From Vibrio parahaemolyticus (GTDB lineage Bacteria; Pseudomonadota; Gammaproteobacteria; Enterobacterales; Vibrionaceae), in NCBI RefSeq assembly GCF_900460535.1, contig NZ_UHIL01000002.1:496001-560000 (forward strand): DNA of 64,000 bases, read 5' to 3'. A program made the translations under genes and the position numbers. This document shows positions 8,623 to 17,384 of the stretch, piece after piece. Positions within the stretch are counted from its first letter, which is position 1. The number at the start of each line of letters is the position of its first letter. Below the pieces are notes generated by a model, which made no database searches, was not told where the DNA came from, and worked only from the letters and a program-made list of their open reading frames with translations.

Positions 8623-9549
8623 CTAAGATGTTCTCGTTTGTAACGCCTTGCTTTGATGATGCTTGACCAATACATCCCAGCACCCATTCAATACCGTCGC
8701 GAGCACAATTAAGCCCATGCCCGCGATTTGAGTGCGGCTCATTACATCAGCGAAAAAAAGTGATTGCCAAACGGCCGTAAACAACAAGTTGGTAAAAATC
8801 AGTGGTGCGAGTTGAGAGCCGCTACTGGCCAGTTGATAGGCTTTTGCACGAAACACTTGAGTATTGATGATCAACATCGACATGACTAATAGCCACAGCA
8901 CACTAGGCTCAACGGATAGTGAGAATGAATGAGCCCCCAACAGTCCAGAGCCATCGTTGATAAGCGCCAAAGGCAGAATAAATAACGCGGCAAAGCTAAA
9001 CGCCCAGAAGTTGATCTCTAGCGGCGACATATTACTTTTGCTGACTTTATACAGCGTCAATTGTGAGCCGGAGTTAAACAAACCACCAGCCAAACCAAGC
9101 AGTAAGTCGTATCGCAAAGTAAATTCGCCTTCCGTTCCAGCCAACAACACCACACCACTAAACGCCATCACAATACCAAAAACGGTGGACGCACGAATTT
9201 TTCCATGCCAGACAAGCTTTTCAATCACAGGCATAAACAACGGGCCTGTAGCAAAAAGGACAACACTTTCGACCAGTGTTAACGTTTGAAGAGACGCAAT
9301 AAAGCAGAGTTGAGACAGACCAATACAAAGTGCGCGTAGCAAAGTGGGCTTCAACTCGGTCGATTTCGGCAGTTTGATGCCTTTCGGGATCAGAACTAAG
9401 AGCAAGATAAGCGCAGGTAGGAAAAATCGCAGAAAGCTGAACATGGTTACCGAAAGCGCCTCAGACAGCTGCTTTGCTAGCAAGCCCGTAACAGATAAGC
9501 TTAATGTAGACATCAACATAAATACGATGGGTTTGTGAACGTGATTCAT
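8623..9549 (-). CDS. EamA/DMT-family exporter
   Basis: A 308-residue inner-membrane protein with ten predicted helices arranged as two EamA repeats. Typical features are LLAKQLSEALSVTMFSFLRFFLPALILL in the first repeat and GMGLIVLATVLNG at the end of the second. The substrate of this drug/metabolite transporter family cannot be read from sequence. It is divergent from a LysR gene at 9662, with only 112 bases between them, so the LysR protein probably controls it. Confidence 0.9.
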   Translation of the reverse strand: MNHVHKPIVFMLMSTLSLSVTGLLAKQLSEALSVTMFSFLRFFLPALILLLVLIPKGIKLPKSTELKPTLLRALCIGLSQLCFIASLQTLTLVESVVLFATGPLFMPVIEKLVWHGKIRASTVFGIVMAFSGVVLLAGTEGEFTLRYDLLLGLAGGLFNSGSQLTLYKVSKSNMSPLEINFWAFSFAALFILPLALINDGSGLLGAHSFSLSVEPSVLWLLVMSMLIINTQVFRAKAYQLASSGSQLAPLIFTNLLFTAVWQSLFFADVMSRTQIAGMGLIVLATVLNGCWDVLVKHHQSKALQTRTS

Positions 9550-9623
9550 TAGATACTCCTTAATTCTCGGAGCATTTTATGAAAAGTGACTTTATAGAAA
9601 TAGCGAGTAATATTAACCACTAT

Positions 9624-9640
9624 TGTAAGTAAAACTTACA
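9624..9640. promoter_or_regulatory. LysR-type operator between divergent exporter and regulator
   Basis: TGTAAG and CTTACA form a perfect six-base inverted repeat around a five-base centre, giving the T-N11-A pattern of LysR recognition sites. It lies 22 bases before the LysR start and about 75 bases from the exporter start, the usual autoregulatory position. Confidence 0.6.
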
Positions 9641-9661
9641 CATTGAAAACAGGTTCGTTCC

Positions 9662-10552
9662 ATGCGCAAATTAGTACCATTAAAATCCATCTACGCGTTT
9701 GTGGCGGTGGCAGAATCAGGCAGTATGACGGAAGCCGCCCAGCTTCTGAGCGTTAGCCACTCGGCGATCAGCCAAGCGATTAAATCTCTCGAAAGCCAAG
9801 TAAACAAACCGCTTTTTGACCGCATTGGACGCCATGTGTACCTCAATACGGAAGGCAAAAAATACTACCGCAAAGTCGCGCCAGCGTTAGAACAAATCGT
9901 CGATGCAACTGAAGCACTGATGCACGATCAAAACTCTCAACGCATTACGCTAAACATGGTGAATTCCTTGGCACTGCATTGGTGGATCCCACGTATGCCA
10001 CGCCTTCAAGCCTATGCGCCCCAACTTGATGTGCGCCTATCTAACCTTTCTGGACGGTTCAATTTGGAACAAGAAGGCGTTGATGCTGCGTTGGTGCATG
10101 GCAAACCTGAAGAGTGGCAAGACTACTATTGCGAAAAGCTCAGTGAAGACGAACTGGTATTAGTGTGCAGCCCTGATCTCATCGACCACAGCAATCCAGT
10201 TAATCTTTCTGACATCTTAAAGACGTATCCGCTCATTGAGGTCACGAATGAGCGCAGAAAACACGATTGGCAAGTCTGGTCAGACGCGATAGGAGCCGCT
10301 CGTCCAAAAAACAAAAAGCCGATCACTTTTAATATGTCGATTCAAGCGGTACAGGCAACCACGCGTCGTTTGGGTGTGTTGGTGACTCATCGTTTGTTTG
10401 TGAAAGACGACATCAAGTACGGTCAGCTGATCGAACTTGGTGAGCCTGTGATCAATCCTAATCAGCAACTTTATTTTGTGTGCCCACCGCATAAGCTCAA
10501 GCAAGAAAGCTTTCACCTATTGCGCTCGTGGTTAAAACAAGAATTTGCGTAA
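9662..10552 (+). CDS. LysR-family transcriptional regulator (GcvA-like)
   Basis: A 296-residue LysR protein. Its N-terminal winged helix reads VPLKSIYAFVAVAESGSMTEAAQLLSVSHSAISQAIKSLE and is followed by LFDRIGRHVYLNTEGKKYY. The effector domain has the GcvA-like WWIPRMPRL and GVDAALVHG segments. It is divergent from an EamA exporter and a LysR-type inverted repeat lies between the two, so it probably senses a compound exported by that protein. The ligand is unknown. Confidence 0.93.
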   Translation: MRKLVPLKSIYAFVAVAESGSMTEAAQLLSVSHSAISQAIKSLESQVNKPLFDRIGRHVYLNTEGKKYYRKVAPALEQIVDATEALMHDQNSQRITLNMVNSLALHWWIPRMPRLQAYAPQLDVRLSNLSGRFNLEQEGVDAALVHGKPEEWQDYYCEKLSEDELVLVCSPDLIDHSNPVNLSDILKTYPLIEVTNERRKHDWQVWSDAIGAARPKNKKPITFNMSIQAVQATTRRLGVLVTHRLFVKDDIKYGQLIELGEPVINPNQQLYFVCPPHKLKQESFHLLRSWLKQEFA

Positions 10553-10639
10553 CTGAGCCTGTTACTCAATACGTTAACTTGAGCTTGGTGAACTCTCGGC
10601 TAAAGTAAATAGAGTGCGAAAAAACTCAAGGATGAGGCT

Positions 10640-11677
10640 ATGCGATTGTTTCATAGAGTAGTGATTGGGGCTTGTCTCGTTGTACCAGCAGTGGGTAATG
10701 CCAATGACGGGGCAGAGCTTGACGAGCAAGGCATTTCAACCGCGATTATTGGAGGCCAGCAAGCGTCTCAAAATCAGCTCCCGTTCTTTGCTCGGCTAAT
10801 TTTACACAAAACGGGCGACCGACAATTCGCGAATATTTGTGGTGGTTCTATCGTTAATGATCGTTTCATATTAACGGCCGCCCACTGCGTAGAATCCTCG
10901 GTTTTTACTGACGGTTGGACAGCAAATGACCTCCGTGTTCTGGTAAAAAATCCAACCATGAACGATGTTTATGTCGAAGAGTTCAAAGACGTTCGCACTA
11001 TTACAATTCATCCCAACTATGATCCTAATGACCTATGGATTAATGACTTGGCGGTATTGGAGTTAACCCGACCAATTACCGATAACGTTCAGTCCATCAC
11101 TCTGCCTCAAGATTTTGGCGATTACAGCGGCGAATCGGTTTATCAAATCTTTGGATTGGGACAAACGTCCACGACCGACACCAGCGGCCCGAACTATTTG
11201 CGATGGGCGGAGGTTCAACCGCTTTCTGATGCCCAATGCGCTTCTCTCGTTGTGGGGTATAACGATCAAGAAAACATTTGTGCAAATGGCTTTCCAGACC
11301 GTAGCTATACCGGAATATGTAGCGGAGACTCTGGCGGCCCACTCACCTATCAAGACAGCAACGGTATGTATCAGCAAATCGGGATTGTGAGCTACGGCTC
11401 ATCCATTTGTAAGTCGGCAGCCATTCCGAGCGTCTTCACAGAGATTCTGAATTACACCTCGTGGATAGAGGCAAGAACCAGTTCTGGGGTTAAAACCGTT
11501 TATAACGCGAGCTTAGCAGCCTTAGAGGATTACCATAGCGAAGGTGATTCAGGCTTTGATCCAGAAGACACTAATGTTTCAGGATTTAGCGATAACGGCA
11601 GCGGCGGTGCAATGGGTGCAGGGTTGTTGTTCTTTGGAGGATTATTGGGTTGGCTGCGACGCAGAAAGACGACGTAA
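10640..11677 (+). CDS. Secreted S1-family serine protease with GlyGly-CTERM tail
   Basis: A 345-residue exported protease. After a signal peptide the chymotrypsin fold starts at IIGGQ (about residue 36), with catalytic His82 in LTAAHC, Asp136 in INDLAVL and Ser231 in GDSGGP. The residue at the base of the S1 pocket (chymotrypsin position 189) is Gly in GICSGDSGGP, not the Asp of true trypsins, so cleavage after Arg/Lys is not assured. The C-terminus has a Gly/Ser-rich linker, a hydrophobic helix (GAGLLFFGGLLGWL) and RRRK. This is the GlyGly-CTERM sorting signal that rhombosortase processes in Vibrio type II secretion substrates. No operon partner is seen. Confidence 0.92.
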   Translation: MRLFHRVVIGACLVVPAVGNANDGAELDEQGISTAIIGGQQASQNQLPFFARLILHKTGDRQFANICGGSIVNDRFILTAAHCVESSVFTDGWTANDLRVLVKNPTMNDVYVEEFKDVRTITIHPNYDPNDLWINDLAVLELTRPITDNVQSITLPQDFGDYSGESVYQIFGLGQTSTTDTSGPNYLRWAEVQPLSDAQCASLVVGYNDQENICANGFPDRSYTGICSGDSGGPLTYQDSNGMYQQIGIVSYGSSICKSAAIPSVFTEILNYTSWIEARTSSGVKTVYNASLAALEDYHSEGDSGFDPEDTNVSGFSDNGSGGAMGAGLLFFGGLLGWLRRRKTT

Positions 11678-11693
11678 CGTTTCTCTTTACTAG

Positions 11694-11732
11694 ATAAAAA
11701 TAAACGCAAAACGCTTACAACGTTTTGCGTTT
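11694..11732 (-). terminator. Terminator of the fliEFGHIJ operon, overlapping the end of fliJ
   Basis: Twelve-base perfect arms (11702-11713 and 11721-11732), a seven-base loop and a minus-strand T run. The stop codon of fliJ lies in the loop, so one arm of the hairpin encodes the last residues of FliJ. Confidence 0.85.
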
Positions 11733-12155
11733 CACGCGAGAGTTGATGATGTCTTCAATCAGCTTTTGCTCTTTTTTGGCTTTCTCATAATTTTGCTTGG
11801 TACGCCATCTCTCTAATACCTTTTCCAACCCTTGAACGCGAGCGTGTTTGTGTTCTAACGTTTTTTGTACTGATGCACATTCAGCTTGCATCACCGCTTG
11901 TTCTTGCTCGTGGTGACGGAGCATTCTTTGCAGCATCTGATCAACGCGGTTGAAGTTCATCAACGCCGCGCTATTCAAAGACGGAGAGGACAACGCCGAT
12001 TGACCAGCGTGCCCTTTGAGAGCTGAAAGTTGTTGCAACTGCGTTGAAAGATGATTGTGACGCTGACGCATAGCGTCGAGCTGTTGCCCGACCCTATCAC
12101 GCTGCTTTTCTTCCATTTGTTGCAGTTTGCCGACCGCTTTAAGTTTGGCTTTCAT
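11715..12155 (-). CDS. fliJ: Lateral flagellar export chaperone FliJ
   Basis: A 146-residue, highly charged, coiled-coil protein at the end of the fliEFGHIJ gene order, 15 bases after fliI. FliJ proteins escort export substrates and activate the FliI ATPase by inserting into its ring. The sequence is poorly conserved, as usual for FliJ, and the call rests on length, coiled-coil composition (repeated Gln/Glu/Lys/Arg, EKQRDRVGQQLDAMRQRHN) and position. The final codons form an arm of the operon terminator. Confidence 0.85.
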   Translation of the reverse strand: MKAKLKAVGKLQQMEEKQRDRVGQQLDAMRQRHNHLSTQLQQLSALKGHAGQSALSSPSLNSAALMNFNRVDQMLQRMLRHHEQEQAVMQAECASVQKTLEHKHARVQGLEKVLERWRTKQNYEKAKKEQKLIEDIINSRVKRKTL

Positions 12156-12170
12156 CGCTGCGTTCGCTCT

Positions 12171-13532
12171 CTACGGTGCACCTTGGAACATTTGAGCCAG
12201 CTCAGTCAAACTGGTGGTGTAATCCACCGCCTCGTTCGCTGATTGCTGTAAGTACGAACGCAAATGCGGATACATCGACACAGACTGATCCAACTCAGGG
12301 TCCTGACCCGGTTGATAGCCACCAAGCGGAAGTAACTCTTTCACCTGAAGGTAATTGGAGTACATTTGGCGGAAGTTGTTTGCGATGGTGGAATGAGCAG
12401 GTTGCGTACAAGTGCTCATACAACGGCTGATAGAAGCGTTGATATCAATCGCCGGATAATGCCCTTGTTCCGCCAGCTGGCGCGACAACACAACGTGTCC
12501 ATCCAAAATGGCACGAGCAGAGTCCACGACTGGGTCTTGCTGATCGTCGCCTTCCGCCAGTACAGTGTAAATCGCCGTTAAGCTGCCATGAGGATTTTCA
12601 CTGTTACCCGCTCGCTCTAATAGCTGCGGTAACACACTGAATACCGAAGGCGGATAGCCGCGCGACGCTGGTGGTTCCCCCAAAGATAACGCGATTTCAC
12701 GTTGAGCCATCGCGTAACGCGTTAGGGAATCCATCAACAAAAGTACATCTTTGCCTTGATCTCGGAAATACTCCGCGACGCGGTGACAAAGCAGTGTCGC
12801 TCTAAGTCGCATCAATGGTGATTCATCCGCAGGAGCTGCAATGATGATGGCTTTTTCTCTCGCCTCTGGCGTTAAGTTGCGTTCAATAAACTCACGAACT
12901 TCTCGACCACGCTCACCAATCAAACCCACCACAATGACGTCCGCTTCCGTGTTTTTGGTGATCATCCCCATCAACACACTTTTACCAACACCACTGCCCG
13001 CCATTAGACCAATACGCTGACCTTTACCGACCGTCAGCAAACCGTTGATCGCACGAACGCCAACATTAAGCGGTGTATCGACAGGACGACGCTTAAGGGG
13101 GTTGATCGGTTTAGGTTCAAGTGAAACACGATCGCCCCCTTTAAGCGGCATGCCGTCATCCAATGGCTCGCCTAAGCCGTTCACCACGCGTCCCATCCAC
13201 TGAGAGCTGAGTTGCACGGTACTGTCGCCGTCTAATGGGATCACCTTCGCACCTGCAAACAAACCGCCTAAACGGCGGATTGGCATTAAGTACGCAACGG
13301 TATGATCAAAGCCGACCACTTGTGCTTCGATCATATCGCCTTCGGCGGTTTCCACTAAACAACGTTGCTCAAGCTTAAAACGACATCCAACCGCTTGTAA
13401 CATCAAGCCGTTCACTTTAATCAAGCGTCCGGTTACTCGCGCAACGGGAATAGAATCAAGCGATGCTAGTGCATCGCTCAAACGCTCACTTAATAGTTCG
13501 TGGCTTAATGTACTACTCATTTTCAGACTCAA
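12171..13532 (-). CDS. fliI: Lateral flagellum-specific export ATPase FliI
   Basis: A 453-residue F1-beta-like ATPase of the flagellar type III export gate. It has the Walker A motif GSGVGKS (about residue 180), the Walker B LLLMDSLTR segment, and the diagnostic SLGEPPASRGYPPSVF block shared by FliI/YscN proteins. It powers or regulates unfolding and delivery of axial proteins to FlhA/FlhB. It overlaps the fliH reading frame by 20 bases and lies upstream of fliJ. It belongs to the lateral (second) flagellar set because it sits with lafK, lafA and lafB. Confidence 0.97.
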   Translation of the reverse strand: MSLKMSSTLSHELLSERLSDALASLDSIPVARVTGRLIKVNGLMLQAVGCRFKLEQRCLVETAEGDMIEAQVVGFDHTVAYLMPIRRLGGLFAGAKVIPLDGDSTVQLSSQWMGRVVNGLGEPLDDGMPLKGGDRVSLEPKPINPLKRRPVDTPLNVGVRAINGLLTVGKGQRIGLMAGSGVGKSVLMGMITKNTEADVIVVGLIGERGREVREFIERNLTPEAREKAIIIAAPADESPLMRLRATLLCHRVAEYFRDQGKDVLLLMDSLTRYAMAQREIALSLGEPPASRGYPPSVFSVLPQLLERAGNSENPHGSLTAIYTVLAEGDDQQDPVVDSARAILDGHVVLSRQLAEQGHYPAIDINASISRCMSTCTQPAHSTIANNFRQMYSNYLQVKELLPLGGYQPGQDPELDQSVSMYPHLRSYLQQSANEAVDYTTSLTELAQMFQGAP

Positions 13533-14268
13533 CCTGTGGAATGCTGACTTCGTCTAACAAGTGCTGTTTTACGTTGTCCATGCACGCCTCTAAGCGTGAG
13601 TCACAACTGGCGTCCGCTTCCGCATCATCCGTCACTAACTGACAACCACCAATTGGCAGTTCGTTGTTGGCAACCAGCTTCCAAGACTTAGGCAGATCCG
13701 CGTTAATGTGCGTAATGCGTTCTAGATCTTGTGGGTTGAGATGAACCGTCACGGTTTCCGCTTTGCCCGGCATCGCAGACAGTGTTTCATCCACCAGCGC
13801 CAGAATTTGCTGTGGCATCAGAGTAAGCTCGGCACGAATCACCTGCTGAGCCACCTTCTGTACCAACTCACAAATCATGTGGCGTTGCTGCTGCTCTTTT
13901 TCACTTTGCCAGCGAGATAAGGCTTGGAACAAATCATTAACTGGCTTCGCCGCTTCTAAAAAGCCTTGCTTACCAGCTTGTTCACCAGAAACAAATCCTT
14001 TCTGGAAGCCTTCTTTCTGACCATCGAGCAAGCCTTGTTGCTTACCTTGCTCAATACCTTGGCGTAAACCTTCTTCATGACCTTGTTGCAGCCCCTGTTG
14101 GAAACCGGCTTCAAGTTGCTGCTGAATGTCCACTTGCGACTCTTGCCAACCTTGGTTGTCCAAGCCGAACTCTTCATCAACCGCAACTGGCTGAGCCAGC
14201 GGCGGAAAACGGTGTAAACGGTAACCACTTGGAGGCAGTCGCATAATGTTCGATCTTTGTTCTGCCAT
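13513..14268 (-). CDS. fliH: Lateral flagellar assembly protein FliH
   Basis: A 251-residue regulator of the export ATPase. The N-terminal half contains the FliH hallmark, a long run of glycines at four-residue spacing (GLQQGHEEGLRQGIEQGKQQG and onward, about residues 55-100), which forms tightly packed helices. The C-terminal half matches the FliH/HrpE domain (LVQKVAQQVIRAEL, VHLNPQDLERI). FliH dimers bind FliI and dock it at the C-ring. Its end overlaps fliI by 20 bases and its start is three bases after fliG. Confidence 0.93.
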   Translation of the reverse strand: MAEQRSNIMRLPPSGYRLHRFPPLAQPVAVDEEFGLDNQGWQESQVDIQQQLEAGFQQGLQQGHEEGLRQGIEQGKQQGLLDGQKEGFQKGFVSGEQAGKQGFLEAAKPVNDLFQALSRWQSEKEQQQRHMICELVQKVAQQVIRAELTLMPQQILALVDETLSAMPGKAETVTVHLNPQDLERITHINADLPKSWKLVANNELPIGGCQLVTDDAEADASCDSRLEACMDNVKQHLLDEVSIPQVESENE

Positions 14269-14271
14269 GCT

Positions 14272-15291
14272 TTATTCCACCGTTGGCTCTTCGTATAGAA
14301 GCAACTGAACTTCACCCGACTCATCAAGCTCGCGCACCATTTGCATGATGTCTTGGCGCGCTTTCTGAACTCGACTTAGTGCAACTGCACCACGCGCTTC
14401 CATATCGTCTTCTAGCGCTTTCACCATACGTTGTGGCATTGAGCGTTTGATCGCTTGCTGCAACGTGATATCCGAACCTTTCAGTGCCGTAGCCCAAAGC
14501 TCGAGTGGAATTTGCTGTACGAGCATGTCCATGGTTTCTTCACGTTGACGGCCCAGCACCATGAAGTCAAACATGTTCTCTTCGATGGCGTTAACCACTT
14601 CTTCATCATGCAGTTTGAGCATTTCCATCAATGAACCACGGTCGCCTTCAAAGCGGTTGATGATGTCTGCCGCTTGCTTAACGCCAGAAAGCGGTACGCT
14701 TTGGCTTGCAGACACTTTTTCGATACAACGTTCAACCAGTTCATGCAGATCGGTCGCGACTTGGTGATCGATGTCTTGTAGCTGCGCAATACGGAAGATG
14801 ATTTCATCATGGTAGTCTTGCGGCAAATGCTTCAGCACGGCAGATGAGCTATCCGCTGGCAGATAAGCCAAGAAAATGGCTTGCATCTGCGGGTGCTCGT
14901 TGACGATAAATCGCGCCAGCGTTTCAGCCTCTACCCATTGCAGACGCTGCATGTTGTTGCGAATTTCGTCACCGTACAGGTTGTTCAACAGACCTTTAGC
15001 AAGATCGTTACCGAGCGCCTTACGCAAGGTGTTCGACAAGTACTCTTTCGATGCACCACGAATACCACTGTGCTCACGAAAATCTTCAAAAAAGTTTTGA
15101 ATCACGCCGCGTGCTGAATCGCTTTTTATGCCATTCAGTTTCGCCATTGCGCGAGTCACACGCTGTGTTTCATCGCGGGTGAAATGCTGCAACACTTTGG
15201 CCGCTGCATCCTCGCCCATGCCCAGTAGCACAAGCGCGGTTTGTTCTACATAACTAAGCGTTTGTTTTGACGTCAACTGAGCTGTGTTCAT
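14272..15291 (-). CDS. fliG: Lateral flagellar motor switch protein FliG
   Basis: A 339-residue switch-complex protein with the three armadillo-like domains of FliG. The N-terminal domain binds FliF, the middle domain binds FliM (EHPQMQAIFLAYLPAD) and the C-terminal torque domain carries the charged helix that faces the stator (ENMFDFMVLGRQREETMDML, then KALEDDMEARGAVALSRVQKAR). It overlaps the end of fliF by 38 bases, implying tight translational coupling that would balance the two proteins in the MS/C ring. Confidence 0.97.
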   Translation of the reverse strand: MNTAQLTSKQTLSYVEQTALVLLGMGEDAAAKVLQHFTRDETQRVTRAMAKLNGIKSDSARGVIQNFFEDFREHSGIRGASKEYLSNTLRKALGNDLAKGLLNNLYGDEIRNNMQRLQWVEAETLARFIVNEHPQMQAIFLAYLPADSSSAVLKHLPQDYHDEIIFRIAQLQDIDHQVATDLHELVERCIEKVSASQSVPLSGVKQAADIINRFEGDRGSLMEMLKLHDEEVVNAIEENMFDFMVLGRQREETMDMLVQQIPLELWATALKGSDITLQQAIKRSMPQRMVKALEDDMEARGAVALSRVQKARQDIMQMVRELDESGEVQLLLYEEPTVE

Positions 15292-17008
15292 TGATGTTTA
15301 CCCATTGTTTCAGTATTTCGGCTACGCGCTCTGGCTCTTCATTAGCAATAAGCTGTAGGTGTTTCAATTGAATCTCTAGTGGAGAACCTGCAGGAGGCAG
15401 CATGTCGCTGTTCACATCCAGACCCGTCGAGGCAGAAATGCCTTTTTCAGACAGACGACGGTTAAGCACTTCTTCATGCTCACGCTCTTCACGTGTTTGC
15501 AAGTTGTCGTAATCAGGCTCTTCTTGTGGCGGCTCAGCAAAGTTCAGTTCAGGAACTGGCTTGTCTGCGCCAGTTAGGTGCATGATCAATGGACGCAGCA
15601 CAAAGAAGATCATCGCCAAGCCCAACATCCCGCCGATCACATAACGTAATGGCTGTTGAACCGTAGGGTCTTGCCACCAAGGCAGAGCTGTTGGCGCGTC
15701 GATATCAATCGGTGTGAAGTTGAAGCTCATCAAGCTCAAGCTGTCACCTCGCGCAGCTGAAATGCCAACGGCATCGGTGATCATGGTAGAGATTTGCGCT
15801 TTGTCTGCATCGCTCCAAGCCACACCGTCTGGTGATGCTTTTGAGTTCAATAGAACCGATACGCTCAATTTCTCAATCTGACCTTGTTGGTACTGAGTAC
15901 GGCGCACGCTGCTGCCAACCGCATACTGACGATTCACTTCAGAGCGCGCATTGGTGTTTTGGCTGTCGTTTGTCGCCGCCTCACCAGTCACTGGAGGCTG
16001 GTTGCTGAGAGAACCTGGTACGCCAAGCGCGATTTGGTCAATCGAATTGTTTTGAATGGTGTGTTCGTTACGAACCACTGGCGCGTTATCAAGGATTTCT
16101 CGCGTTTCTTCCACTTGGCTGAAATCCATATCGGCTGCAACCTGAACACGGAAATTACTAGGGCCAACAATCGGCGTTAGCATGTCTGCCGCACGTTGGA
16201 TGATTTGCTTCTCAACGTTCTTTTGGTATTCCAGATACTTCGCGTTTACTTTGCCCGCTTCTGCTGACGCAACATCAGCACTCAACAGTCGGCCATATTG
16301 ATCGATGACAGAAACAAACTCAGGCTTCATCGCCGTCACACTGCCTACGATCAAGTTGATGATCGCTTCAACCTGTTCTGGCTTAAGGTCTTCACCCGGT
16401 TTGAGTTCGAGCATGACAGATGCAGACGGGTTTTCACCGTTTTGGCGAACAAACAACGTTTGACGAGGAATCGCAAGGTGAACACGCGCATTCGCTACCG
16501 AGTTTAGCGACATGATAGTGCGTACTAACTCACCTTCTAAACCATGACGGTAACGCGCAGTCTCCATAAACTGGCTGGTACCTAATGAGCTGTCTTCTTT
16601 CAGTGAATCCAATCCGGTTGGCAGTTTCGCTTTTACGCCTTTTGACGCCAATAACATACGAATGCGAGCCACCTCACCTTCAGGAACCAGCACTTGGCCG
16701 TTCTGCTCCTGCATGCGGTAGCTCACACCTTCACTCTCTAAGACCGAGACAATCTCACCAATATCGAATCGCTCTTGTTGACTGTAAAGCGGACGGAAGC
16801 TTTGAGAAGAACTCCAAAGCGCAACCACAATGATCGCCGCTACAATCGCCGCGAGAACAGCGGATAGAACAAGATTTCGTTGGCTACTTGACCAAAGCTG
16901 CTTAAGCTTATTTGTCACGTCGTCCATGTTGCCTGCTGGCGAGAACGCTTGTGTCGTGCTGGTCGTCATGGCCGTATTTCCGGCAACTTGGGGGGTTAGT
17001 TCTGACAT
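15254..17008 (-). CDS. fliF: Lateral flagellar MS-ring protein FliF
   Basis: A 584-residue membrane protein forming the MS ring, the platform of the basal body. It has an N-terminal membrane helix (NLVLSAVLAAIVAAIIVVALW), two ring-building motifs of YscJ type (VARIRMLLASKGV, VNARVHLAIPRQTLFV), a long periplasmic region and a second helix near residue 455 (LRYVIGGMLGLAMIFFVLRPL). A cytoplasmic tail follows that binds FliG. It is directly downstream of fliE, three bases apart. Confidence 0.97.
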   Translation of the reverse strand: MSELTPQVAGNTAMTTSTTQAFSPAGNMDDVTNKLKQLWSSSQRNLVLSAVLAAIVAAIIVVALWSSSQSFRPLYSQQERFDIGEIVSVLESEGVSYRMQEQNGQVLVPEGEVARIRMLLASKGVKAKLPTGLDSLKEDSSLGTSQFMETARYRHGLEGELVRTIMSLNSVANARVHLAIPRQTLFVRQNGENPSASVMLELKPGEDLKPEQVEAIINLIVGSVTAMKPEFVSVIDQYGRLLSADVASAEAGKVNAKYLEYQKNVEKQIIQRAADMLTPIVGPSNFRVQVAADMDFSQVEETREILDNAPVVRNEHTIQNNSIDQIALGVPGSLSNQPPVTGEAATNDSQNTNARSEVNRQYAVGSSVRRTQYQQGQIEKLSVSVLLNSKASPDGVAWSDADKAQISTMITDAVGISAARGDSLSLMSFNFTPIDIDAPTALPWWQDPTVQQPLRYVIGGMLGLAMIFFVLRPLIMHLTGADKPVPELNFAEPPQEEPDYDNLQTREEREHEEVLNRRLSEKGISASTGLDVNSDMLPPAGSPLEIQLKHLQLIANEEPERVAEILKQWVNINEHSSVDVKTNA

Positions 17009-17011
17009 GAA

Positions 17012-17368
17012 TTACACCGGCATCTTCATAATATCTTCAAAAGAGGCAACCACTTTGTTGCGCACCTGCATAAGAGCGTTGAACGATAAGCTGGCTTTCT
17101 GGCTTGCGACCATTGCGCCAACTAAGTCGTCACTTTGCCCAGTTTCTACCGCCGTCATTTTTTGACTGGCCGCAGATTGATGTTGATTGACTGTATCCAA
17201 CACGTTCGTCATCGCTTGAGAAAACGACAGTGGAGTATTCAGTGCTTGTTGATCTAAAGGGTTGGCACTCACGATAAATTCAGGCGGCTGCACTTGAGCC
17301 TGCATCGCCTGCATTTTTGACAACATGAGTTGCTCTGCCGAGACCGCATTAGTAGGTTGACTTGCCAT
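17012..17368 (-). CDS. fliE: Lateral flagellar rod/MS-ring junction protein FliE
   Basis: A 118-residue protein ending in the conserved FliE helix pair (SQKASLSFNALMQVRNKVVASFEDIMKMPV). FliE joins the MS ring to the proximal rod and is needed for export to proceed. It lies between lafK and fliF, 16 bases after the lafK stop. Confidence 0.95.
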   Translation of the reverse strand: MASQPTNAVSAEQLMLSKMQAMQAQVQPPEFIVSANPLDQQALNTPLSFSQAMTNVLDTVNQHQSAASQKMTAVETGQSDDLVGAMVASQKASLSFNALMQVRNKVVASFEDIMKMPV

Positions 17369-17384
17369 CTATATTTTTCTCCTA

